Source of the DNA: UBA1783 sp033808805
Lineage (GTDB): Bacteria > Bacillota_I > Bacilli_A > Erysipelotrichales > Erysipelotrichaceae
DNA: 64,000 nucleotides
Direction: 5' to 3'
Assembly (NCBI GenBank): GCA_033808805.1
Contig: JAPXMY010000002.1
Coordinates: forward strand, 130,891-194,890
A program made the translations under genes and the position numbers. The notes under the pieces were generated by a model. The model made no database searches. It was not told the origin of the DNA and saw only the letters and a list, made by a program, of their open reading frames with translations. This document shows positions 43,956-52,601 of this stretch, piece after piece (the first letter of the stretch is position 1; every line of letters begins with the position of its first letter).

Positions 43956-44978
43956 ATGAATTATTTATTGACAGGTAAAGAAAGTTTCGATTTAAAACAG
44001 AGGAAAAATGAATTGATTGAAAAACTGGTAGGAAAAGATAACCAGCTGGCAGTTAGCATTTTTCGTGGTCATGATGAAGTAAATATTGATGATGTTATAG
44101 ATGACTGCAATATGATCCCTTTTTTATCATCACATAAGGTCGTTGTTTTAGAAAATCCAAAGTTTTTAACTGTTAAATCGAAAGATGATGCCAAAGAAGA
44201 TGAAAAAGCTGATGTTAAAGATCAGGAAAAGGAAGATAGAGATTTTCAACGCTATAAGGTAGATGCTGATAAACTGCTGGAGTATTTAAAACAACCACAT
44301 GAAACAACAACCCTGATTATAGTCTTTGATTCTCTGGATAATCCCAATAGAAAATTTATCAGTATGTTAGCACCTTATATAAAGCACGAAAAATTTGATC
44401 TTCTATCGGATGAAGAATTTAAAAAGTTTGTATCTGATGACCTTGTTAAAAACAAAGTCCAGATAGACAGTGAAGCTTTAAATGAACTGTTAGACAGATT
44501 GCCAAATTCAAAAGAAAACTGGCAAAGAGAAATAGAAAAATTAATACTTTATCCCCAGAAGGTTACAGTAGAAGTGGTTGAAAGTTTGGTAAGTCGTCCA
44601 TTGGAAGACAATGCTTTTGAGCTGACAAATGCCTTATTCTCCAACAATTTATCTAAGGCTCTCAGTGTTTTTAATGATTTAACAGTTAATAGAATAGAAG
44701 TCTATGGTTTGATTGGCTTGATAAGTACTTCACTTAGAATGATGAGCCAGGTCTTGATGTTAACTGAAATGGGAAAAAAAGATAATGAGATAGCTTCAAT
44801 GCTTAACATTTCACGAGGCAGGCTGTACTATATAAAAAGGGATATTAAAAACAAAAGCTGCAAAGAAATTTTAGAGGTATTGAATAATCTGTCACAGCTG
44901 GATCAGGATATAAAAAGTGGTAAAATTGACGGACAGACAGGATTAGAATTATTTATTATTAAAACAATCAGAGGTTGA
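43956..44978 (+). CDS. holA: DNA polymerase III delta subunit
   Basis: A 340-residue clamp-loader subunit. The order holA after comEA-comEC is typical of Bacillota. Recognisable are YLLTGKESFDLKQRK at the start, the PFLSSHKVVVLENP segment, and the C-terminal LIGLISTSLRMMSQVLMLTEMG with LNISRGRLYYIKRDIKN. A charged Asp/Lys/Glu insertion sits at about 75-95. A TGTTATAAT box lies just upstream (43930-43938). Confidence 0.92.
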   Translation: MNYLLTGKESFDLKQRKNELIEKLVGKDNQLAVSIFRGHDEVNIDDVIDDCNMIPFLSSHKVVVLENPKFLTVKSKDDAKEDEKADVKDQEKEDRDFQRYKVDADKLLEYLKQPHETTTLIIVFDSLDNPNRKFISMLAPYIKHEKFDLLSDEEFKKFVSDDLVKNKVQIDSEALNELLDRLPNSKENWQREIEKLILYPQKVTVEVVESLVSRPLEDNAFELTNALFSNNLSKALSVFNDLTVNRIEVYGLIGLISTSLRMMSQVLMLTEMGKKDNEIASMLNISRGRLYYIKRDIKNKSCKEILEVLNNLSQLDQDIKSGKIDGQTGLELFIIKTIRG

Positions 44979-44980
44979 TT

Positions 44981-46201
44981 ATGGAATCATTAAGAGAATT
45001 ATATCGTATAGGACCAGGTCCATCATCATCACATACACTAGCAGTCAGAAATGCCTGCCTTTTATACTTGCAGAGATATAGTGGCTATCCTTGCTATTTC
45101 GTTGAGCTCTGTGGCTCTTTGGGTTTGACAGGAAAAGGTCATATGTCTGATAAGATTATTGAGTCAGTCTTTGGCAAAGAAAGGGTACTGATTAAATTTA
45201 ATCATGAAATGTCCCATAATCATCCAAATACAATGATTTTTCATACCATTGACTCCAATGTTTTAGACAATGAAGTGGTTATCTTTTCAACAGGTGGTGG
45301 GGCAATAGAAGTTGATGGTGAACCATCTATGGTCGATAAAAATGTCTATCCCCATAAAAATCTGAAAGAAATCATGAATTTCTGTGACGAAAATAATTAT
45401 AACTTTGCTCAATATGTCTTTCATTTTGAGCCAGATATCAAACCATATCTCTATGAAGTATTGACCCAGATGATTACCACGATAAGAAGTGGACTTAAAA
45501 AAGGTGGTGTTTTACCAGGTGAATTAAGAGTTGTCAGGGTAGCTAAGAAACTGTACCGTAAAGCTTTTGACTGTGAAGATATCAATGTTAAAGAAAAGCT
45601 ATTGATTTCATCTTTTGCCTATGCTGCAATGGAAGAAAATGCCAGCGGAGCGATGGTTGTAACAGCTCCTACTTTAGGAAGCTGTGGGGTTTTGGCAGCG
45701 ATGCTGATGTATTATTATGAAAAAGGAATAAGCAAAGAGATTTTGATAAACGCCTTGGCAGTAGCAGGAATTTTTGGAAATATTGTCAAAAGAAATGCGA
45801 CTATTTCTGGAGCAGTTGGTGGCTGTCAGGCTGAGATTGGTACAGCCTGTTCAATGGCAGCTGCTTTTGCTGGCTATGTTGAAGGACTATCAAATCGAAA
45901 AATTGAATATGCAGCTGAAATAGCCATGGAACATAATTTGGGTTTGACCTGTGATCCGGTCGGGGGATATGTTCAGGTTCCGTGTATTGAAAGAAATGGG
46001 CAGGCTGTATTAAGAAGTCTGGATTCGATGATTTATGCCAAATATTTGGGAGAAATCAGAGAAAATATTGTTACTTTCGATATGATTGTTGAAGTTATGA
46101 ACTATACAGGACAAAAAATAGCTATGGAATTAAGAGAAACATCTTTGGGCGGTTTGGCTGAAGTGGTTCCGATGTATAAGAAGGAAGTTACAGGATGCTG
46201 A
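44981..46201 (+). CDS. L-serine dehydratase, single-chain iron-sulfur type
   Basis: About 406 residues. The N-terminal beta-type domain has RIGPGPSSSHTLAVRNA; the alpha-type domain has PTLGSCGVLAAML, GGCQAEIGTACSMAAA and CDPVGGYVQVPC, whose Cys residues hold the 4Fe-4S cluster. Converts L-serine to pyruvate and ammonia. ATG 44981 follows AGAGGT at the holA stop; the frame opens at 44975 with TTG, less likely. Oxygen-sensitive family, consistent with an anaerobe. Confidence 0.93.
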   Translation: MESLRELYRIGPGPSSSHTLAVRNACLLYLQRYSGYPCYFVELCGSLGLTGKGHMSDKIIESVFGKERVLIKFNHEMSHNHPNTMIFHTIDSNVLDNEVVIFSTGGGAIEVDGEPSMVDKNVYPHKNLKEIMNFCDENNYNFAQYVFHFEPDIKPYLYEVLTQMITTIRSGLKKGGVLPGELRVVRVAKKLYRKAFDCEDINVKEKLLISSFAYAAMEENASGAMVVTAPTLGSCGVLAAMLMYYYEKGISKEILINALAVAGIFGNIVKRNATISGAVGGCQAEIGTACSMAAAFAGYVEGLSNRKIEYAAEIAMEHNLGLTCDPVGGYVQVPCIERNGQAVLRSLDSMIYAKYLGEIRENIVTFDMIVEVMNYTGQKIAMELRETSLGGLAEVVPMYKKEVTGC

Positions 46202-46262
46202 CAGGCAGAAAGATATCTTAAGAAAGATTGTTTTCCAAAGTCAACATGTAAGTTTATGTAAA

Positions 46263-46294
46263 AAAATTCAGGTTATTAGACCTGAATTTTATTT
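46263..46294 (+). terminator. Terminator after serine dehydratase
   Basis: AAAATTCAGGT (46263-46273), short loop, ACCTGAATTTT (46280-46290), then ATTTTT. Confidence 0.88.
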
Positions 46295-46306
46295 TTAGAT
46301 TAATCA

Positions 46307-46329
46307 AAAATAAAAGGCTGATTGAGCCT
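46307..46329 (-). terminator. Terminator of rpsT
   Basis: AGGCT (46315-46319) and AGCCT (46325-46329); on the minus strand followed by TTTATTTTT. Confidence 0.75.
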
Positions 46330-46333
46330 AGTA

Positions 46334-46603
46334 TTATTCTACTTCTAAAGAGTTTACAGCCTTAGATAAACGTGCTTTTTGACGTCTAGAGTAGTTTTTA
46401 TGATAAATACCACTAACTACTGCCTTGTCTAATTTTGAGAAAGCTACATTTAAAGCAGCAGTTGCTTCTTCTTTATTGTTGTCAGCAACAGCAGTAAAAA
46501 CTTTTTTCATAGCAGTTTTTAAAGCACTTTTCTTAGCCTTATTAGCAGCATTAGCTTTGATATTGGTAATAGCTCTTTTCTTGTTTGACTTAATTTTAGG
46601 CAT
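46334..46603 (-). CDS. rpsT: 30S ribosomal protein S20
   Basis: An 89-residue Lys/Ala-rich protein beginning PKIKSNKKRAITNIKANAAN after Met and ending with KNYSRRQKARLSKAVNSL, the S20 pattern. Binds 16S rRNA early in 30S assembly. TTAAGGAGG before the ATG. Single gene with its own promoter and terminator. Confidence 0.97.
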   Translation of the reverse strand: MPKIKSNKKRAITNIKANAANKAKKSALKTAMKKVFTAVADNNKEEATAALNVAFSKLDKAVVSGIYHKNYSRRQKARLSKAVNSLEVE

Positions 46604-46633
46604 ACTTAACCTCCTTAAACATAACGCTAGTAT

Positions 46634-46662
46634 ATTCTACCAAAATCATTTATAAAATGCAA
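46634..46662 (-). promoter_or_regulatory. Promoter of rpsT
   Basis: Minus strand TTGCAT (plus 46657-46662), 17 bp, TAGAAT (plus 46634-46639). Confidence 0.7.
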
Positions 46663-46827
46663 TCGCTATTTTTTTATTTATCTTTACATAGTTCTTTGAT
46701 GCTGATTATTTTCTGTCTTTATGCCTGTTTTTGAATAGTAATAAAAGAATAATCAATGTTAAAGATAAATTAATCCTGGAATTATAAATAATAGTAAAAA
46801 TAATGTATAATATTAAGGGTGATAAAA

Positions 46828-47760
46828 ATGAATGATGTCAAAATTGTCTTTATGGGAACTCCAGTTTTTGGAAAAGAAATATTAAGATGTTTAGTTGAAA
46901 ACAGCTATAATGTCATTGCGGTTGTTTCTCAACCAGATAAAAAAGTCGGAAGAAAACAAATAATTACTCCTTGCCCAGTTAAGGAATATGCTGTTGAAAA
47001 TGGAATAGAAGTAATACAGCCGATAAGAATAAAAAAAGACTTTCAAAATATAGTGGATCTGAATGCTGATTTAATAGTTACCTGTGCCTATGGCCAGATT
47101 ATACCTGATGAATTGTTGAAAGCACCAAGATTAGGATGTATCAATGTTCATGCTTCGCTTTTGCCAAAACTGAGAGGTGGAGCTCCAATTCAGCGCAGTA
47201 TAATGAATGGTTATGAAAAAACAGGAATTACCATAATGGAAATGGTTTCAAAAATGGATGCTGGTGATATGATTTCACAAAAGGAAATCGAAATTGATAT
47301 AAATGATACTTATAGTTCTTTACATGACAAGTTAATTGAAGTGGCTACTGAACTTTTGATTGAAACAATGCCTTCAATTATTGCTGGAGGCTATAACGCT
47401 GTAAAACAGTCTGAAAGCGAAGTAACCTATGGATTTAATATAACTAAAGAAGAAGAGCATATTGATTTAACTAAAAACTATATGCAGGTTTATAATCAGA
47501 TAAGAGGACTTTCTGATGATCCTTGCTGTTATGGAATTGTTGAAGGTAAAAAGGTAAAACTGCATACTGTCGAAACAACCGATATCTATTATGAAAAAGA
47601 AAATGGCACGATTGTCTTTGAGGGTAAGGGATTAGGTCTAATAATTGACAATAGATTGTTATTGATTGATAAACTGCAATGTGAAGGAAGAACTTTATGC
47701 GATGCAGTTGACGTTAGAAATGGAGTAGCAAGAAACTGGGAAGGGAAAGTAATGTGTTAA
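46828..47760 (+). CDS. fmt: Methionyl-tRNA formyltransferase
   Basis: A 310-residue enzyme that formylates Met-tRNA for initiation. Motifs: FMGTPVFGKEILRCL, VSQPDKKVGRKQ, CAYGQIIPDELL, INVHASLLPKLRGGAPIQRSI and TGITIMEMVSKMDAGDM. The frame opens at GTG 46819, inside the AAGGGTGA ribosome-binding site; ATG 46828 is better placed. Followed by an overlapping small membrane gene. Confidence 0.96.
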   Translation: MNDVKIVFMGTPVFGKEILRCLVENSYNVIAVVSQPDKKVGRKQIITPCPVKEYAVENGIEVIQPIRIKKDFQNIVDLNADLIVTCAYGQIIPDELLKAPRLGCINVHASLLPKLRGGAPIQRSIMNGYEKTGITIMEMVSKMDAGDMISQKEIEIDINDTYSSLHDKLIEVATELLIETMPSIIAGGYNAVKQSESEVTYGFNITKEEEHIDLTKNYMQVYNQIRGLSDDPCCYGIVEGKKVKLHTVETTDIYYEKENGTIVFEGKGLGLIIDNRLLLIDKLQCEGRTLCDAVDVRNGVARNWEGKVMC

Positions 47761-48221
47761 AAAAAGTAATAAAAGCCTTGATTTCAATGTTACTGATATT
47801 TATGTTTTCTTTTCTAGTCAACATCAATATTGGTAATTTAGGTTATTTGTCCTTAGCTGATTATGCTATTATGAGTTTTCTTCTGGTCAATGAACCTTCT
47901 TATGGAATGCTGGTGGCTGCTATTCCGGTAACTTTGGCAGATATCTTACTTGGTCATAAACAATATTGCGTATTTACCTTCATTATTAGAGCTGTTGAAG
48001 GCTATCTGATGGTTTATCTTACCAATAAAAAGAAAAACTATAATTTATCGATATTAATAGTCGGTATCACAGTATTAGTTTTACAAGTAGCAGTAGATAT
48101 TTATTTATATGGAACGAATATTATGTTAACATCTTTATTATATAAATCAGTAGCAATTATTATCAGTATATTTTTGGCTGGTTTAACAAAGGTGTTTAAA
48201 AAGAAAGTAGAAGACAGGTAA
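47754..48221 (+). CDS. Membrane protein resembling an ECF transporter S component
   Basis: A 155-residue protein with about five hydrophobic helices. LGYLSLADYAIMSFLLVN, AAIPVTLADILLGHKQYC and TFIIRAVEGYLMVYL follow the pattern of vitamin-binding S components of ECF transporters. No ECF ATPase or T subunit is nearby, which is normal for group II systems. Starts at GTG 47754 overlapping the fmt stop. Substrate unknown. Confidence 0.72.
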   Translation: MLKKVIKALISMLLIFMFSFLVNINIGNLGYLSLADYAIMSFLLVNEPSYGMLVAAIPVTLADILLGHKQYCVFTFIIRAVEGYLMVYLTNKKKNYNLSILIVGITVLVLQVAVDIYLYGTNIMLTSLLYKSVAIIISIFLAGLTKVFKKKVEDR

Positions 48222-48225
48222 AAAA

Positions 48226-50034
48226 ATGGATCAGAAATATATTAGGAACTTTTCAATTATAGCTCATATTGACCATGGTAAATCTACCTTAGCTGATAGA
48301 ATTCTGGAAATGACCAAAACGGTTCAACCAAGGGATATGGTCAGTCAGGTTCTGGATGATTTAGATTTGGAAAGAGAAAGAGGCATTACGATAAAACTGA
48401 ATGCTGTATCTTTAACCTATGAGGCAGATGATGGACATAATTATCTCTTTCATTTGATTGACACTCCAGGTCATGTGGATTTTACTTATGAGGTCAGCAG
48501 ATCTTTGGCAGCCTGTGAAGGAGCTATTTTAGTCGTTGATGCTTCACAGGGTGTTGAAGCACAGACTTTGGCTAATGTTTATCTGGCTATCGATAATAAT
48601 CTGGAAGTTATACCTGTTATCAATAAGATTGATTTGCCAAGTGCCATGATTGATTATGTGAAGGAAGAAATTGAAAATGATATTGGTTTAGACACCAGTG
48701 AAGCTCCGCTAATAAGTGCTAAAACGGGGTTGAATATTAAAGATGTGCTGGAAAGCATTGTAAAAAATATTCCAGCTCCATCTGGAGATCCCAATGCACC
48801 ACTTCAGGCTTTGATCTTTGATAGTCATTATGATACCTATCGTGGTGTAATTGCCGCTGTAAGAATTAAAAATGGCACCTTGAAAGTTGGTGATACCATC
48901 AGATTTATGAGTAATGGAAACAGCTATCTGGTTACTGAAGTAGGTATCAGATCGCCTAAAGAAATAAATAAACAATCTTTACAATGTGGCGAAGTTGGCT
49001 GGGTAGCGGCTTCAATTAAATCAGTAAAGGATGTCAGAGTAGGTGACACCATCACAACTGTTCATAACCCATGTAAAGAACCTCTGCCGGGCTACCAGCA
49101 GCTGTTACCAATGGTTTATTGTGGTTTTTATCCAACTGATAATGGACGCTACAATGATTTAAGAGAAGCCTTGGAAAAGCTTCAGCTTAATGATGCTTCT
49201 TTAATCTTTGAAGCTGAGACATCTCAGGCTTTAGGTTTTGGATTCAGATGCGGATTTTTAGGATTGCTGCATATGGATGTTGTTCAGGAAAGATTGGAAA
49301 GAGAATATAATCTTGACTTGATTGCGACTGCTCCAAGTGTTATATATGAAGTTGAACTGACAAATGGTAAAATTATGAAAATTGATAATCCAGCTTTAGT
49401 ACCTGAAAGTCAATTTGTGGAAAGGATTTCTGAGCCTTTTGTCAGTGCGAAAATTATGTCTCCAACTGACTACATCGGTCCTATTATGGAACTGTGTCAG
49501 AACAAAAGAGGAGTATACAGGGATATTATCTATTTAGATGAAAAAAGAGTAATGATTATTTATGAGTTGCCACTATCAGAAATCGTATTTGATTTCTTTG
49601 ATAGATTAAAGTCAGCTACCAAGGGATATGCTTCTCTTGATTATGAGCTGATTGAATATCGTTCATCTAGACTGCAGAGAATGGACATTTTAATCAATGG
49701 AGAAGTAATTGATGCTTTAGCCAGCATTGTTCATAGTGATACTGCTTATCATAGAGGCAGCAACATCACCAGAAGATTAAAGGAGCTTATTCCCTCTCAG
49801 CTGTTTGAAATTCCGATTCAGGCTGCTATAGGTGGCAGAGTTATTGCCAGAACAAATATCAAAGCCTATCGCAAAAATGTCTTAGCTAAATGTTATGGCG
49901 GAGATATTTCTCGTAAGAAAAAACTATTGGAAAAACAAAAAGAAGGTAAAAAGCGAATGAAGTATGTTGGTGAAGTTGAAATACCACAGGAAGCATTTAT
50001 GGCCCTTTTATCAATGAATGAGGATATCAGATAA
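48226..50034 (+). CDS. lepA: Elongation factor 4 (LepA)
   Basis: A 602-residue GTPase with G1 AHIDHGKST, G2 region RERGITIK, G3 DTPGHVDF, G4 NKID and the LepA-specific C-terminal domain including RIGGRVIARTNIKAYRKNVLAKCYGGD-like sequence and GEVEIPQEAFMALL. Rescues stalled ribosomes or aids 30S assembly. Full length. Confidence 0.97.
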   Translation: MDQKYIRNFSIIAHIDHGKSTLADRILEMTKTVQPRDMVSQVLDDLDLERERGITIKLNAVSLTYEADDGHNYLFHLIDTPGHVDFTYEVSRSLAACEGAILVVDASQGVEAQTLANVYLAIDNNLEVIPVINKIDLPSAMIDYVKEEIENDIGLDTSEAPLISAKTGLNIKDVLESIVKNIPAPSGDPNAPLQALIFDSHYDTYRGVIAAVRIKNGTLKVGDTIRFMSNGNSYLVTEVGIRSPKEINKQSLQCGEVGWVAASIKSVKDVRVGDTITTVHNPCKEPLPGYQQLLPMVYCGFYPTDNGRYNDLREALEKLQLNDASLIFEAETSQALGFGFRCGFLGLLHMDVVQERLEREYNLDLIATAPSVIYEVELTNGKIMKIDNPALVPESQFVERISEPFVSAKIMSPTDYIGPIMELCQNKRGVYRDIIYLDEKRVMIIYELPLSEIVFDFFDRLKSATKGYASLDYELIEYRSSRLQRMDILINGEVIDALASIVHSDTAYHRGSNITRRLKELIPSQLFEIPIQAAIGGRVIARTNIKAYRKNVLAKCYGGDISRKKKLLEKQKEGKKRMKYVGEVEIPQEAFMALLSMNEDIR

Positions 50035-50321
50035 TGAAGCAGATATTAGATTTGATTCAAAAGATGAGAGTAGACTGTGGCTGGGATAAGACCGATACCT
50101 TGCCGATACTTATTAAATCGGTTTCAGTTGAAGCCAGTGAACTTTTAGAAACTATTCAATGGGATGATAACGACTTTAAAGAAGAAAAAGTCAAAAGTGA
50201 ACTGGCAGATGTCTTAATGTACGCCTTATCTATTGCTATTGATAACAACTGGGATGTTGAAGAACTTTTAAAAGATAAAATTGAAGATGTTTATAAGAGG
50301 TATTCAATAAAAAATGATTAA
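50034..50321 (+). CDS. MazG-like nucleotide pyrophosphohydrolase
   Basis: A 95-residue all-helical protein with the acidic metal motif VEASELLET (ExxE-type) and SELADVLMYALSIAIDN (ExxD-type). Probably hydrolyses non-canonical or excess dNTPs such as dCTP. TAATG overlap with lepA and 8-bp overlap with hemW imply an operon. Confidence 0.85.
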   Translation: MKQILDLIQKMRVDCGWDKTDTLPILIKSVSVEASELLETIQWDDNDFKEEKVKSELADVLMYALSIAIDNNWDVEELLKDKIEDVYKRYSIKND

Positions 50322-51399
50322 AGGTCTGTATGTTCATATTCCATTCTGCAACAGTATTTGTGGCTACTGTGATTTTGCCAGAACTAAATATAATTCTGTT
50401 TTAGCTGACAAATACCTGTCTCATTTAGAAAAAGAACTGTCTGAAATCAAACAAGATAGTTTTTATACTGTTTACATTGGTGGAGGGACTCCAACATCAC
50501 TGAATGAAAAACAATTGGAAAGACTTTTAAAAATGCTATCAGGATTTACTATTGATCAAGAGTATACTGTTGAAATAAATCCGGAAAACTTCAATATGGA
50601 AAAAGCTCTACTTATTAAAAGGTATGGAGTAAACAGGGTATCAATTGGGGTTCAGACATTTGATGAAGGCCTGCTTGCTCATATGGGAAGAAAGCATACC
50701 AATGCTGATGTAAAAAATGCTTTAAAATATCTAGATGAAGTTGGAATCTATAACCGTTCAATTGATTTGATTTTTGGCTTTAAAACACAGACTTTATCCA
50801 ATGTTCTTACTGACCTGCAAAAAGCAGTAAGACTTGATATAACCCACATTTCCATTTATGATTTAGAAATTTATCCCCAGACAATCTTTGGAATCAAGAA
50901 ATATGAAAAGTTAGATGAGGAAACCTGCTTTATTATGTATCAAAGTATTGTTGAATACCTTAATGCCCATGGTTATAGGCAATATGAAACAAGCAATTTT
51001 GCCTTGGGAAAATATCAATCCAGTCACAATAAATTATATTGGAAATATGAAGATTTTAAAGGTGTTGGTTTAAGTGCCAGTTCTAAAATTAAAAATATCA
51101 GAACTGATAACACCTCTAACTTTACTGATTATTTAAATGGCAGATATATAGCTTCAACAATCATACTATCTGATGAAGAAGTCATTTTTGAAGCTATTAT
51201 GATGAACTTGAGAATGAATGAAGGTATCAATATTAAAGAATTTGACGAAAGATTCAATTGTAATATCTTAGAAAAATATCATCAGGAAATTGAAAAGAAC
51301 ATTAAAAAAGGTTTATTGGAAGTAAAAAATGGATTTTTAAAAACCACAAATCAGGGAATATTTGTTTTAAATGATATTTTGGTTGATTTTATGAATTGA
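50314..51399 (+). CDS. hemW: HemW-like radical SAM heme chaperone
   Basis: A 361-residue radical SAM protein with VHIPFCNSICGYCDFAR, the CX3CX2C cluster site, and YIGGGTPTSL. The residue two after the last Cys is Phe, not Cys, which favours HemW over coproporphyrinogen dehydrogenase HemN. Also present: VNRVSIGVQTF and DLIFGFKTQT. The lepA-hemW pairing is common in Bacillota. Confidence 0.92.
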   Translation: MIKGLYVHIPFCNSICGYCDFARTKYNSVLADKYLSHLEKELSEIKQDSFYTVYIGGGTPTSLNEKQLERLLKMLSGFTIDQEYTVEINPENFNMEKALLIKRYGVNRVSIGVQTFDEGLLAHMGRKHTNADVKNALKYLDEVGIYNRSIDLIFGFKTQTLSNVLTDLQKAVRLDITHISIYDLEIYPQTIFGIKKYEKLDEETCFIMYQSIVEYLNAHGYRQYETSNFALGKYQSSHNKLYWKYEDFKGVGLSASSKIKNIRTDNTSNFTDYLNGRYIASTIILSDEEVIFEAIMMNLRMNEGINIKEFDERFNCNILEKYHQEIEKNIKKGLLEVKNGFLKTTNQGIFVLNDILVDFMN

Positions 51400-51410
51400 T
51401 GATGTTATTA

Positions 51411-51491
51411 TTTAAAAGCCGTTAGGCTGAGTTTTATAGATTCCTCATCTTATTACTCGGCTTGTATGGGACTTTGTTTTGTTAGGAGGAA
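51411..51491 (+). promoter_or_regulatory. Structured rpsO leader with a possible Shine-Dalgarno pseudoknot
   Basis: Two exclusive stems can form. One is AAGCCG (51416-51421) with CGGCTT (51458-51463). The other is GCTGAGT (51426-51432) with ACTCGGC (51455-51461). The loop of the second holds TTCCTC (51441-51446), complementary to GAGGAA (51486-51491) of the rpsO ribosome-binding site. This layout recalls S15-controlled pseudoknots in other bacteria. Confidence 0.5.
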
Positions 51492-51498
51492 ATAAAAA

Positions 51499-51765
51499 AT
51501 GATTACAAAAGAACAAAAACAACAGGTTATTGCAGATTTTGCACTTTATGAAGGTGATACAGGTTCTCCAGAGGTTCAGGTTGCTATTCTAACAACAAGA
51601 ATCAACCGTTTAACTGAACATTTGAAGGAACACAAAAAAGATTTCCATTCATATCGTGGATTAATGAAAATGATTGGTAGAAGACGTAACCTATTAAAAT
51701 ACTTACGTGAAAATGATATCAATCGTTATAGAACATTAATTGAACGTTTAGGCTTACGTAAATAG
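51499..51765 (+). CDS. rpsO: 30S ribosomal protein S15
   Basis: An 88-residue protein with the S15 pattern: YEGDTGSPEVQVAILTTRIN, LKEHKKDFHSYRGLMKMIGRRRNLL and a closing YRTLIERLGLRK. Binds 16S rRNA and is known in several phyla to repress its own mRNA. TTAGGAGGAAA precedes the ATG. Followed by a terminator. Confidence 0.98.
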   Translation: MITKEQKQQVIADFALYEGDTGSPEVQVAILTTRINRLTEHLKEHKKDFHSYRGLMKMIGRRRNLLKYLRENDINRYRTLIERLGLRK

Positions 51766-51774
51766 TTAGAAAAG

Positions 51775-51800
51775 AAGTTTCAGATTTATGAAACTTTTTT
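51775..51800 (+). terminator. Terminator of rpsO
   Basis: AAGTTTCA (51775-51782), loop GATTTA, TGAAACTT (51789-51796), then TTTT. Confidence 0.85.
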
Positions 51801-51801
51801 T

Positions 51802-51833
51802 ATAAAAAAACGATATAGTTTTTAGCTATATCG
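51802..51833 (-). terminator. Terminator of yfcE
   Basis: CGATATAG (51811-51818) and CTATATCG (51826-51833), 7-base loop; on the minus strand followed by seven T. The stem contains the yfcE stop codon. Confidence 0.85.
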
Positions 51834-52368
51834 TCAGACTGTCGATTAAATTATCATCTTCATCAAACCACTTAAAGATATTATCTTCTAAAATCATATA
51901 TCCATGAACACTATCTTCTTTAGGCAGAGAGATGCTTCCAGGATTTAAATAAGTGTGACTGTCATAATGGACATTTCTTTGGACGTGAGTATGACCATGT
52001 ACCAAGATATCTTCTTTATTAAGCGGTGGCAAATTGTCACTGTTAAAAGTATGACCGTGGGTAAAAAAGATATTTCTTTTATTGATTTCAACAATAAAAT
52101 ACTGCGCTAAAATAGGAAATTCCAATACCATTTGATCAATTTCAGCATCACAGTTGCCCTGAACAGCAATTATCTTATCTTTATATTCATTCAATAGGGA
52201 TGCCAGCTTTTTTGGATTATGACCTTTTGGAAGATCATTTCTAGGGCCGTGATACAGAATATCTCCTAGAAGGATAATCTTATCAGCCTTATGCTGAATA
52301 AATTTATCAATTATAAGCTGTCCATAGTAGTATGAACCGTGTATATCAGATGCGATTAAATATTTCAT
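51826..52368 (-). CDS. yfcE: YfcE-like metallophosphoesterase
   Basis: A 180-residue phosphodiesterase with metal-binding motifs ASDIHG, LLGDILYHG, VQGNCDAEID, FFTHGH and LVHGHTHV. AAGGAG lies ahead of ATG 52368. The frame could extend to 52416, but that part lies next to the tRNA terminator and lacks a ribosome-binding site. Substrate unknown. Downstream of tRNA-His on the same strand. Confidence 0.93.
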   Translation of the reverse strand: MKYLIASDIHGSYYYGQLIIDKFIQHKADKIILLGDILYHGPRNDLPKGHNPKKLASLLNEYKDKIIAVQGNCDAEIDQMVLEFPILAQYFIVEINKRNIFFTHGHTFNSDNLPPLNKEDILVHGHTHVQRNVHYDSHTYLNPGSISLPKEDSVHGYMILEDNIFKWFDEDDNLIDSLTI

Positions 52369-52407
52369 AGCTATTCTCCTTACCAATATTCTAACATAAA
52401 AAAACAA

Positions 52408-52427
52408 AAACCTCATTGATGAGGTTT
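52408..52427 (-). terminator. Terminator of tRNA-His
   Basis: AAACCTCA (52408-52415), loop TTGA, TGAGGTTT (52420-52427); T-rich beyond on the minus strand. Confidence 0.8.
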
Positions 52428-52435
52428 ATTTACAA

Positions 52436-52513
52436 TGGGGTGATTGACGGGACTCGAACCCGCGAATGCTGGAGCCACAATCCAGAGTGTTAACCAACTT
52501 CACCACAACCACC
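52436..52513 (-). tRNA. tRNA-His (GTG)
   Basis: Minus-strand cloverleaf with anticodon arm CTGGA-TTGTGGC-TCCAG (anticodon GTG), T arm CGCGGGTTCGAGTCCCG, acceptor GTGGTTG/CAATCAC, discriminator C, and encoded CCA at the 3' end (52436-52438). The extra G(-1), typical of tRNA-His, is encoded at 52513. Confidence 0.96.
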
Positions 52514-52601
52514 AGTGCCAATTAATAATATACTAAAAAGGAAAAAAAGTAAACATTTAGATTATAAATGTAATATAATTATCAAAGGTGGAGGTAAAAA
52601 A

